DNA of 64,000 nucleotides from Shewanella sp. VB17 (GTDB taxonomy: Bacteria > Pseudomonadota > Gammaproteobacteria > Enterobacterales > Shewanellaceae), in contig NZ_JABRVS010000001.1 in NCBI RefSeq assembly GCF_013248905.1, positions 2,046,001 to 2,110,000 of the forward strand, read 5' to 3'. This document shows, piece by piece, positions 25,234 through 32,527 of the stretch. The notes under the pieces are model-generated. The model was not told where the DNA came from. It saw nothing but the letters and a program-made list of their open reading frames with translations, and searched no databases. The translations under genes and the position numbers were made by a program. How positions within the stretch are numbered: the first letter of the stretch is position 1; the number at the start of each line of letters is the position of its first letter.

Positions 25234-27390
25234 ATGTCATTCGATGTTGATGAAGAGATACTGCAGGACTTTTTGATAGAAGCTGGTGAGATTTTAGAGC
25301 TTCTATCAGAACAGTTGGTGGCTTTGGAAAATAATCCAGAGGATACGGAACTGCTAAACGCGATCTTCCGTGGATTTCATACGGTTAAGGGGGGGGCGGG
25401 TTTTCTTGGTTTGAATCCTATGGTAGCCGTTTGCCATGAAGCAGAAAATACATTTGATTTACTGCGTACAGGTAAGCGAGGTGTTTCTGCTGAGTTAATG
25501 GATATTATTTTGCAGGCTGTTGATGCAATCAACTCCATGTTTGCTCAGACGCAAGCTGCTGAAGAGCAGGATGATGCTGATCCCGAATTGCTTGCTAATT
25601 TAAAATTACTCAGTGCGGGTCAATTATTACCTAATGAAGGCGGTGCTGAAGAAGCGGCGGCTCCAGCTGAAGAATCAGAAGAGACTGCGGCAAGTGATGT
25701 TAAGGATGACGCTGATTCTGGCATGGATCTATTTGATGAAGAACCAGCTGCTATCGATAGCAGTGAAAGCATAGACGAAATAGATGAATCTGAGTTTGAA
25801 GCACTCCTTGATGCACTTCATGGAAATGATGCTGCTGATAAACCGGCAGCGGATGAAGTTGATCCAAATAGTGATATTACAGATGATGAATTCGAGTCAT
25901 TATTAGATAATCTACATGGTTCTGGTCAGTTTAAGTCAAATGAAGTTGCTCCAGAGGCCCCTGTTGATTCTGATGACATTACCGATGATGAGTTCGAAAA
26001 GTTACTCGATGATTTACAAGATACTGATACTTCTGAAAAAGCATCAACTCCACCAACTGAAGTGGAAGCCAAAATAGAACCTGAGCCAGAAAAAGCCGTG
26101 ACGGCGGCTCCTGTAGCAGCTAAAGAAGCACCAGCTGCGGCAGCTGCGGCAGCTAAAGAAGCACCGGCACCTAAAGCTAAAGCGGCAGGTAAACCCGCCG
26201 CAAGTAATATGCCTCAGGCTGAAACAACCGTTCGTGTCGATACCGCGCGTTTAGATCAGATCATGAATATGGTTGGTGAATTGGTTTTGGTCAGGAATAG
26301 ACTTCTTAGTCTTGGTATCGCACGTGATGATGAAGAAATGTCTAAAGCGTTAGCTAACTTAGATCTAGTTACTGCTGATCTGCAGGGTGCGGTGATGAAG
26401 ACGCGTATGCAGCCAATTAAGAAAGTATTTGGCAGATTCCCTCGAGTTGTTAGAGATTTAGCGCGTACCTTGAAAAAAGAAATTGACCTTAAGATGATCG
26501 GTGAAGAGACCGATTTAGATAAAAATCTAGTGGAAGCACTCGCCGATCCCTTAGTTCACTTAGTGAGAAACTCCGTTGATCATGGTATTGAGATGCCTGA
26601 TGATCGTGAGGCTACAGGCAAGCCTCGAACAGGGACTATCGTTCTTTCTGCAAGTCAGGAAGGTGATCACATCTTACTTAAAATTGAGGATGATGGGGCA
26701 GGGATGGATCCTGTTAAATTAAAAGAGATCGCCATTAGTCGAGGTGTGTTGGATGAAGATACAGCATCCAGAATGTCTGATACTGAAGCTTATAATTTGA
26801 TTTTTGCGCCTGGTTTTTCTACTAAAGTTGAAATTTCAGATATTTCAGGGCGCGGTGTTGGAATGGATGTGGTCAAAACTCGTATTGCTCAATTGAATGG
26901 TACGATTGATATCGATTCTTTGAAAGGCAAGGGGACAGTCTTAAAGATTAAAGTTCCCTTAACTCTTGCGATTATGCCTACATTAATGGTTCAAGTTTCT
27001 ACGCAAGTATTTGCTTTGCCTTTGTCAAGTGTGAGTGAGATTTTTCATTTAGATTTAACTAAAACCAATGTAGTGGACGGTCAGTTAACTGTTATTGTTA
27101 GAAAAAAAGCCGTGCCACTATTTTACCTTGAACGTTGGTTGAGTCGCAATCCTAGCACATCTTCACAGGGTAAAGAAGAGCACGGCCATGTTGTTATTGT
27201 TCAATTAGGAACCAAGAAAATTGGTTTTGTGGTCGACTCTTTAATTGGTCAGGAAGAAGTGGTTATTAAGCCACTTGGTACTTTGCTTCATGGTACACCG
27301 GGAATGGCTGGTGCGACTATAACATCAGATGGTGGTATCGCACTTATCATAGATATTCCAGGATTATTAAATAATTATGCAAAAAAATAA
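25234..27390 (+). CDS. cheA: Chemotaxis histidine kinase CheA
   Basis: CheA is the receptor-coupled kinase that phosphorylates CheY and CheB. The 718 residues have the P1 domain with phospho-acceptor His49 (FRGFHTVKGGAGFL), a long acidic linker, an Ala/Pro-rich hinge, and P3-P4-P5 from about 330, with NSVDHGIE, DDGAGMD and GRGVGMDVV in the kinase core and a CheW-like end. The linker carries three copies of a D-E-F-E-x-L-L-D-x-L motif near residues 185, 217 and 251. In Vibrio a CheA linker region (the LID) binds ParP, so these copies are candidates for the contact with the parP product encoded downstream. Confidence 0.96.
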   Translation: MSFDVDEEILQDFLIEAGEILELLSEQLVALENNPEDTELLNAIFRGFHTVKGGAGFLGLNPMVAVCHEAENTFDLLRTGKRGVSAELMDIILQAVDAINSMFAQTQAAEEQDDADPELLANLKLLSAGQLLPNEGGAEEAAAPAEESEETAASDVKDDADSGMDLFDEEPAAIDSSESIDEIDESEFEALLDALHGNDAADKPAADEVDPNSDITDDEFESLLDNLHGSGQFKSNEVAPEAPVDSDDITDDEFEKLLDDLQDTDTSEKASTPPTEVEAKIEPEPEKAVTAAPVAAKEAPAAAAAAAKEAPAPKAKAAGKPAASNMPQAETTVRVDTARLDQIMNMVGELVLVRNRLLSLGIARDDEEMSKALANLDLVTADLQGAVMKTRMQPIKKVFGRFPRVVRDLARTLKKEIDLKMIGEETDLDKNLVEALADPLVHLVRNSVDHGIEMPDDREATGKPRTGTIVLSASQEGDHILLKIEDDGAGMDPVKLKEIAISRGVLDEDTASRMSDTEAYNLIFAPGFSTKVEISDISGRGVGMDVVKTRIAQLNGTIDIDSLKGKGTVLKIKVPLTLAIMPTLMVQVSTQVFALPLSSVSEIFHLDLTKTNVVDGQLTVIVRKKAVPLFYLERWLSRNPSTSSQGKEEHGHVVIVQLGTKKIGFVVDSLIGQEEVVIKPLGTLLHGTPGMAGATITSDGGIALIIDIPGLLNNYAKK

Positions 27391-27414
27391 AATGATATGC
27401 GAATAGGAAATTGA

Positions 27415-28527
27415 ATGAGCATTAAAGTTCTTATTGTTGACGATTCAAGTTTTTTTCGTCGAAGGGTAAGTGAAATAGTCTCTAAAGACCCTGATTTGGA
27501 AGTGATAGGAACGGCAGTAAATGGTGTAGAAGCGGTGAAAATGGCTGCGGAGCTTAAACCAAATGTTATTACCATGGACATCGAGATGCCAGTTATGGAT
27601 GGTATTACAGCGGTACGTGAAATTATGGCGAATTCACCCGTTCCCATTTTGATGTTTTCATCGTTAACCCATGATGGTGCTCAAGCCACACTTGATGCGC
27701 TAGATGCTGGCGCATTAGATTTTTTACCGAAACGCTTTGAAGATATTGCGACCAATAAAGATGAGGGCATACGTCTTTTACAACAAAGAATAAAGACCAT
27801 AGGGCGTCGAAGAGTGTATCGCTCTGTAACACCTCCGATTGTTAAATCAGTACCAGAATCTCACTCTAAACCCTTAAACACAACTCCTTTACCTCGTGCT
27901 AGTACTAATGTTGCGACTAAAGCTAATACGTTTAATCGGGCTTCAGGTAAAAAATATAAAATTTTGTTAATTGGTACGTCTACTGGAGGACCCGTTGCGT
28001 TACAAAAAATACTGACTCAATTTCCACAAAATTACCCTCACCCTATTTTGTTGGTCCAGCATATGCCAGCAGCTTTTACACCTGCTTTTGCCGCTCGATT
28101 AAATGGGCAGTGCAAAATAGAGGTGAAAGAGGCTGTATCAGGTGATCAACTTAAAGGAGGACATGCGTACCTTGCTCCTGGAGGAATGCAGATGATGTTA
28201 GATCGTGCTGGCACTCATGGTCGTTTAAAAGTGGTTGCGGGTAGTGAAGATATGAATTACAAACCTTCTGTTGATATCACCTTTGCTTCTGTGTCAAAAA
28301 TATTAGGTAAGGATACTTTAGCCGTTATTTTGACGGGAATGGGAGCCGATGGTAGAGAAGGTGCGCGCATGCTAAAAAGCTCAGGTGCGACCATTTGGGC
28401 ACAAGATGAAGCTTCGTGTACTGTATATGGTATGCCACAGGCTGTCACTACAGCTGGTATTTCAAGTCAGTCTATTGGATTAGAACAGATGGCAGAGGCT
28501 ATTTTACGAGAATCATCTAATGGCTAA
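27415..28527 (+). CDS. cheB: Chemotaxis methylesterase/deamidase CheB
   Basis: CheB removes methyl groups from chemoreceptors for adaptation. The 370-residue protein has a receiver domain with Asp55 in VITMDIEMPVMDG, a linker, and the esterase domain with the nucleophile Ser in LIGTSTGGPVAL, the histidine in VQHMP, and the aspartate in GMGADGREG. It overlaps the next gene by eight bases. Confidence 0.96.
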   Translation: MSIKVLIVDDSSFFRRRVSEIVSKDPDLEVIGTAVNGVEAVKMAAELKPNVITMDIEMPVMDGITAVREIMANSPVPILMFSSLTHDGAQATLDALDAGALDFLPKRFEDIATNKDEGIRLLQQRIKTIGRRRVYRSVTPPIVKSVPESHSKPLNTTPLPRASTNVATKANTFNRASGKKYKILLIGTSTGGPVALQKILTQFPQNYPHPILLVQHMPAAFTPAFAARLNGQCKIEVKEAVSGDQLKGGHAYLAPGGMQMMLDRAGTHGRLKVVAGSEDMNYKPSVDITFASVSKILGKDTLAVILTGMGADGREGARMLKSSGATIWAQDEASCTVYGMPQAVTTAGISSQSIGLEQMAEAILRESSNG

Positions 28528-29137
28528 GCCTAAGAGGAAGTTGAATACTTTCTCTATTGTAGTGATTCTTTTACTTTCAGTTGCTGTATTCGTCTTAACG
28601 TTATTATATTTAGATGTTTGGCGTAAGAATACTTTATTAGCATTAGATATCGAACGGTTGGAAAGTAGTCAAGTACTGCTTATGGTACCAGATGAACATG
28701 CTGAAGCAGTAGCAAAATGGATGTCTGAAAACCCAGAGGCGACAAAAAAACTATTAGTTCAAGCTCAGCCTAAACAAAAAATTAAAGTAAATTTTGGTCC
28801 AGATACAGGGCTTGAAAAAGACCATGTTGGATTGTTCAATCAGGCTCAGAATTCGGACCGGTTAGCGACAGAAATAGAGATATTTGATGAACTAAAGTTG
28901 AATGCTAATGATGAGCTATTAATGAGCAATAGTGGTAATAAGGATGACATATCGATATTGCTTCAAGGTAGTGAAGCTGTTTCTAAATTATCGATTGTTA
29001 ATGTTAACAATATTGATAAGAGTGTTGATGCTAAGCAAGTTATAGGGGCACATACCGTTTCAGAAAATGCCGAAGGTGTAAAAATTATCGTTTTGCCTCA
29101 TGGTGGAATTAGAGTGACAACTCGAGAGAATGACTAG
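28520..29137 (+). CDS. Unidentified membrane-anchored protein in the chemotaxis operon
   Basis: I do not recognise this 205-residue protein. It has a basic N-terminus, one membrane helix at about 10-32 (TFSIVVILLLSVAVFVLTLLY is interrupted by no charge), and a likely periplasmic part of about 170 residues rich in Asn, Asp, Val and Ile without cysteine. By the positive-inside rule the C-terminal part is outside the inner membrane. ATG 28520 lies within the end of cheB, and parC follows after 35 bases, so it is made with CheA, CheB and ParC. Vibrio che operons, as I recall them, have parC directly after cheB. Its place suggests a role in array assembly or polar anchoring; this is inference. Confidence 0.8.
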   Translation: MAKPKRKLNTFSIVVILLLSVAVFVLTLLYLDVWRKNTLLALDIERLESSQVLLMVPDEHAEAVAKWMSENPEATKKLLVQAQPKQKIKVNFGPDTGLEKDHVGLFNQAQNSDRLATEIEIFDELKLNANDELLMSNSGNKDDISILLQGSEAVSKLSIVNVNNIDKSVDAKQVIGAHTVSENAEGVKIIVLPHGGIRVTTREND

Positions 29138-29172
29138 TTGAAAGTACTAATAATAATAGTGTTGAGGTTTTT

Positions 29173-29964
29173 TTGAAAATTTGGGCAATAGCGAATCAAA
29201 AAGGAGGTGTTGGTAAAACAACAACGGTAGCCAGTTTAGCAGGGACACTTGCGAAGCGTGGTTTGAAGGTGTTAATGATAGATACCGATCCTCATGCTTC
29301 TTTGGGGTACTATTTGGGTATTGATTCTGAATTGCTCACGTCTTCTCTTTACGATCTTTTTTTAGACCATAAGCAGCTTACAACAGAGCGAATTAAACAA
29401 CATATTGTGTTAACAGCTGTAGAAGGAATTGATCTGCTTCCATCAACAATGGCGTTAGCAACCTTAGACAGATCATTAGGACATCAAGGAGGCATGGGGC
29501 TGATATTAAAAAAATTACTTTTGTTGGTAGAAAATCATTACGATATTGCACTAATCGATTGTCCACCGGTATTAGGTGTATTAATGGTTAATGCTTTGGC
29601 TGCGAGCGACCATATTATAGTGCCTGTCCAAACAGAGTTTCTTGCGATTAAAGGTTTAGATAGAATGATTAAAACTATGATTTTAATGGGAAGGACAAAA
29701 AAAACTCGATATCGTTTTACCATAGTACCGACGATGTACGATCGTCGTACAAAAGCGTCATCAGCCGCTTTACAGAATTTAAGCCAAAAGTATGAAGAGC
29801 AACTATGGCCAGATGTGATCCCTGTTGATACTAAGTTTAGAGATGCGAGTTTAGCTCACCTTCCCGCATCACATTTTGCAGTCAATAGCCGTGGGACTAA
29901 AGCATACGAAAGATTATTAGAATATCTACTGACAGGAGCATTACCTCATGTCAAGCTCAGTTGA
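29173..29964 (+). CDS. parC: Chemotaxis array-positioning ATPase ParC (ParA family)
   Basis: ParC is the ParA-like ATPase that recruits chemotaxis arrays to the cell pole in Vibrio and related polar flagellates. The 263 residues carry a deviant Walker A KGGVGKTTTVASLAG at the N-terminus, IDTDPHASLGYYLG, and the Walker B-like ALIDCPPVLGVL. The start is TTG at 29173 with TGAGG six bases upstream. It overlaps parP by 17 bases. A chromosome-partitioning role is unlikely because there is no ParB gene and the neighbours are all chemotaxis genes. This parC is unrelated to topoisomerase IV parC. Confidence 0.9.
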   Translation: MKIWAIANQKGGVGKTTTVASLAGTLAKRGLKVLMIDTDPHASLGYYLGIDSELLTSSLYDLFLDHKQLTTERIKQHIVLTAVEGIDLLPSTMALATLDRSLGHQGGMGLILKKLLLLVENHYDIALIDCPPVLGVLMVNALAASDHIIVPVQTEFLAIKGLDRMIKTMILMGRTKKTRYRFTIVPTMYDRRTKASSAALQNLSQKYEEQLWPDVIPVDTKFRDASLAHLPASHFAVNSRGTKAYERLLEYLLTGALPHVKLS

Positions 29965-30955
29965 TGATGCTGTTTTAGATTATTTTTCTCTGTTATTAGA
30001 AGAGGAAAATAATGAGGTGGGAAATGACGCGTCATTATTTGATGTACCTCGATTTAAAAATCTACAGGGAGCGGTCCAAATCAGGACTGAAAAATCATTC
30101 AGTGTTATAGATCGAAAGGCAATATCTCATGATAAATTTGATTTGTCTCTTATTGATAGTCCTAAGCAATGTACTCAGCAACAGAGTGAGCAAAATACTT
30201 TGCTTCAGATACTAGCTAAGTCGGAAAATACTAATGTTGAAATAAAAGCACTGAATCCTCATTTAGATAAACAGGCTCTGGAGCAATTACTTGAACCCAT
30301 ACTTAAATCTGAACCTGTGGTCAATACGGCGACGATAAAAAAGAGTGAACGTAGTGGCATCGAGACAAAGCTGACAGAAAAAGTGCAAGTTAAGAGCCTA
30401 ATTCAAGAAAGTCAGGCATCAAAACAGGCAGAGAAGAGCGATTTTGAGACAAAATTTGGTGAAATTCGACCTAAAGTGACAAAAAATCTACTTGAAACTC
30501 TCGATGATGAGTTTCAAGTACTATTCTTTAAGGTGGCAGGGTTAACATTGGCAGTGCCATTGATAAGCTTAGGGGGAATAGTAAAACTTGAGAAGCTCAA
30601 TCATATTATGGGGCGGCCTTCGTGGTATAAAGGAGTCCAAACTCATAGGGATTCACAATTAAACGTTGTTGATACGTGTGCTTGGGTTATGCCAGAGAAG
30701 TATAATGATACATTAGCTGAATCCGTAAACTATCAATATGTTGTATTATTAGAGGATAGTAACTGGGGGTTAACGTGTGAGTCCTTAGTTAATTCGGTAA
30801 AAATCATGAAATCGGATGTCAATTGGCGGAATAAAGCGGGTAAACGTCCCTGGTTGGCTGGAGTTGTAAAAGAGCAGATGTGTGGCATATTGCATGTGCA
30901 TTCACTCATTGAGTTATTAAATTCAGGTTTAGGTAGTCAGGATCCTGTTGGCTGA
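29948..30955 (+). CDS. parP: Chemotaxis array protein ParP (CheW-like C-terminal domain)
   Basis: ParP links ParC to CheA and keeps the array at the pole. The 335-residue product has a low-complexity N-terminal part of about 190 residues and a degenerate CheW-like domain at the end (about 195-325, with FFKVAGLTLAVPLISLGGIV and VVLLEDSNWGLTCESL), as in the AIF domain of ParP. AGGAG lies nine bases before ATG 29948, inside parC. It is followed by cheW. Confidence 0.86.
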   Translation: MSSSVDDAVLDYFSLLLEEENNEVGNDASLFDVPRFKNLQGAVQIRTEKSFSVIDRKAISHDKFDLSLIDSPKQCTQQQSEQNTLLQILAKSENTNVEIKALNPHLDKQALEQLLEPILKSEPVVNTATIKKSERSGIETKLTEKVQVKSLIQESQASKQAEKSDFETKFGEIRPKVTKNLLETLDDEFQVLFFKVAGLTLAVPLISLGGIVKLEKLNHIMGRPSWYKGVQTHRDSQLNVVDTCAWVMPEKYNDTLAESVNYQYVVLLEDSNWGLTCESLVNSVKIMKSDVNWRNKAGKRPWLAGVVKEQMCGILHVHSLIELLNSGLGSQDPVG

Positions 30956-30962
30956 GGTAAAT

Positions 30963-31448
30963 ATGACAGACGCAAAACAAGTGGCGAAAAATAAAGATGA
31001 CGAAGTGTTGCAGTGGGTAACATTTAGGCTTGATAATGAAACTTATGGCATTAATGTCATGCAAGTTCAAGAGGTATTGAGGTATACCGAAATAGCACCT
31101 GTACCTGGAGCACCTGAATATGTGTTGGGGATTATCAATCTTCGAGGCAATGTGGTCACAGTGATAGACACGCGTTCTCGTTTTGGATTAGCATCTTCAG
31201 AGTTGGATGATTCAAGTCGTATTGTTATTATAGAAGCTGAAAAGCAAGTGATAGGTATTCTTGTTGACAGCGTTGCTGAAGTTGTTTACTTACGTGGTTC
31301 TGAAATTGATAATGCGCCCAACGTAGGTACAGAAGAAAGTGCTAAGTTTATCCAAGGTGTGAGTAACCGAGATAACGAGTTACTTATTCTTGTTGATCTT
31401 GATAAGTTATTATCTGATGAAGAGTGGATGGAAGTAACGGAAGTCTAA
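30963..31448 (+). CDS. cheW: Chemotaxis coupling protein CheW
   Basis: CheW couples chemoreceptors to CheA. The 161-residue product has the family patterns VTFRLDNETYGINVMQVQEV, APEYVLGIINLRG and VTVIDTRSRFGL. I place the start at ATG 30963, with TGAGG five bases before it; TTG at 30948 would overlap parP. It appears to be the last gene of the core chemotaxis operon, with a 273-bp gap after it. Confidence 0.96.
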   Translation: MTDAKQVAKNKDDEVLQWVTFRLDNETYGINVMQVQEVLRYTEIAPVPGAPEYVLGIINLRGNVVTVIDTRSRFGLASSELDDSSRIVIIEAEKQVIGILVDSVAEVVYLRGSEIDNAPNVGTEESAKFIQGVSNRDNELLILVDLDKLLSDEEWMEVTEV

Positions 31449-31635
31449 CGGTAGCAGATGCTTGGAATTTTTGCCGACAGTACTTGTTGAGTTGTCTGTA
31501 AACCTTAGTCTGTGTCGTTATTTACGTAAAAAATGACACGCTAGGGATAATTACTTGCATGGGTTTGCTTAGTGAGCCTTCGTGGCTGTGTGTTTCGCAG
31601 TTAAGTCTATTTTGCGCTGCCTTTGATTAAATGTA

Positions 31636-31661
31636 TTGAGCTTGGGCAAAACCAAGCTCAA
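31636..31661. promoter_or_regulatory. Perfect hairpin between cheW and the DUF2802 gene
   Basis: Arms TTGAGCTTGG (31636-31645) and CCAAGCTCAA (31652-31661) are perfect 10-bp complements with a six-base loop. A second, weaker stem GTCTC/GAGAC follows near 31671-31689. There is no T run on the + strand, so it may be an mRNA-stability hairpin, an attenuator or a factor-assisted terminator. The rest of the 273-bp gap (31449-31721) holds nothing I recognise. Confidence 0.6.
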
Positions 31662-31721
31662 AAGAGGCCCGTCTCTGGTAATTCGAGACTGATTACTGTT
31701 TTAATGTAGAGTCATAAAAAT

Positions 31722-32126
31722 ATGATTGGTAATGAGATATTATTCGCTGTATTTATGTGTGTGATAGCCTATTTGGGTTTATTACTCTACCAGCATAGAG
31801 AACTCAAAAAACTAAACATTAAAATAGATGCGCTAACGCTTTTACTAAAAGAAACAGATCACCAAGGTGAAACGATGAAGCGTGAACTACAAGAGTTGAG
31901 GAGCGGCACGATTGGGATTGGCCGGCGTATGCAGGAGCTTGAAAAGAAAGCTGCTCAACAAGATGCGAGGTTGGATGAAACTAATCAACAGGATCCCCAA
32001 GCTAAGCTTTATACCCGAGCGATGAAAATGGTTGACTTAGGTGCAGGTGTTGAAGAGTTGATACATGAGTGTGAAATACCAAAAGCTGAGGCTGAATTAC
32101 TCATTAGATTACACTGCAAAAGTTAA
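31722..32126 (+). CDS. DUF2802 family membrane protein
   Basis: A 134-residue protein with one N-terminal membrane helix (about 4-22), a coiled coil at about 25-90, and a C-terminal segment (YTRAMKMVDLGAGVEELIHE) that resembles a small helical, DNA-binding-like motif of DUF2802 proteins. Such genes stand after cheW in Shewanella, Vibrio and Pseudomonas flagellar clusters. The function is unknown to me. No ribosome site stronger than AGAG is seen before ATG 31722. Confidence 0.8.
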   Translation: MIGNEILFAVFMCVIAYLGLLLYQHRELKKLNIKIDALTLLLKETDHQGETMKRELQELRSGTIGIGRRMQELEKKAAQQDARLDETNQQDPQAKLYTRAMKMVDLGAGVEELIHECEIPKAEAELLIRLHCKS

Positions 32127-32200
32127 CGGAATAGGTTTAATTGCATTTATTGTAACGATTAGCGGACAAACTTAAAATAGGTCCTGTCATATCTTTGATG

Positions 32201-32506
32201 TTAAACCTCCTCTATTATCTTATTATGGATATTGTTCCATTCTTCTGGAAACTTACCATCTAGCATATAAGCAAAAGCGATGAGTTCTGCAATCAGCAAA
32301 TACAGCTCCTTAGGGATTTCATCCCCAAGTTCTAAGCGTTGAAGAAAGTCACTGAGATGGGGATTTTTGTGTATATGTATCCCCGCTTCTTCAGCTAATG
32401 CTATAATTTCATCGGCGACAATTCCAGTTCCTTTTGCTGTGACTTTGGGGGCATTTTTACCGTCAAAACCCAGTGCAATCGCTTGTTTAGTTTTTTTGTT
32501 ATTCAT
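32201..32506 (-). CDS. Stand-alone FlhB-like cytoplasmic domain protein
   Basis: The 101-residue product matches only the cytoplasmic domain of FlhB/YscU-type switch proteins (AIALGFDGKNAPKVTAKG, then ADEIIALAEEAGIHIHKNPHL). It has no membrane segments and no NPTH-type cleavage site, so it is like the part of FlhB that lies after the cleaved bond. It follows the FliK-like gene by 21 bases on the same strand, and AAGGA lies before its ATG. A role as a partner or competitor of FlhB in the export switch is inference. Confidence 0.85.
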   Translation of the reverse strand: MNNKKTKQAIALGFDGKNAPKVTAKGTGIVADEIIALAEEAGIHIHKNPHLSDFLQRLELGDEIPKELYLLIAELIAFAYMLDGKFPEEWNNIHNKIIEEV

Positions 32507-32527
32507 CTATTTTCCTTAGTTGCTCCC

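Noticed and set aside
29173..29964. Chromosome or plasmid partition ParA
   Set aside because: The ATPase has ParA features, but there is no ParB gene or parS-like site, and the neighbours are chemotaxis genes; the chemotaxis ParC reading fits better.
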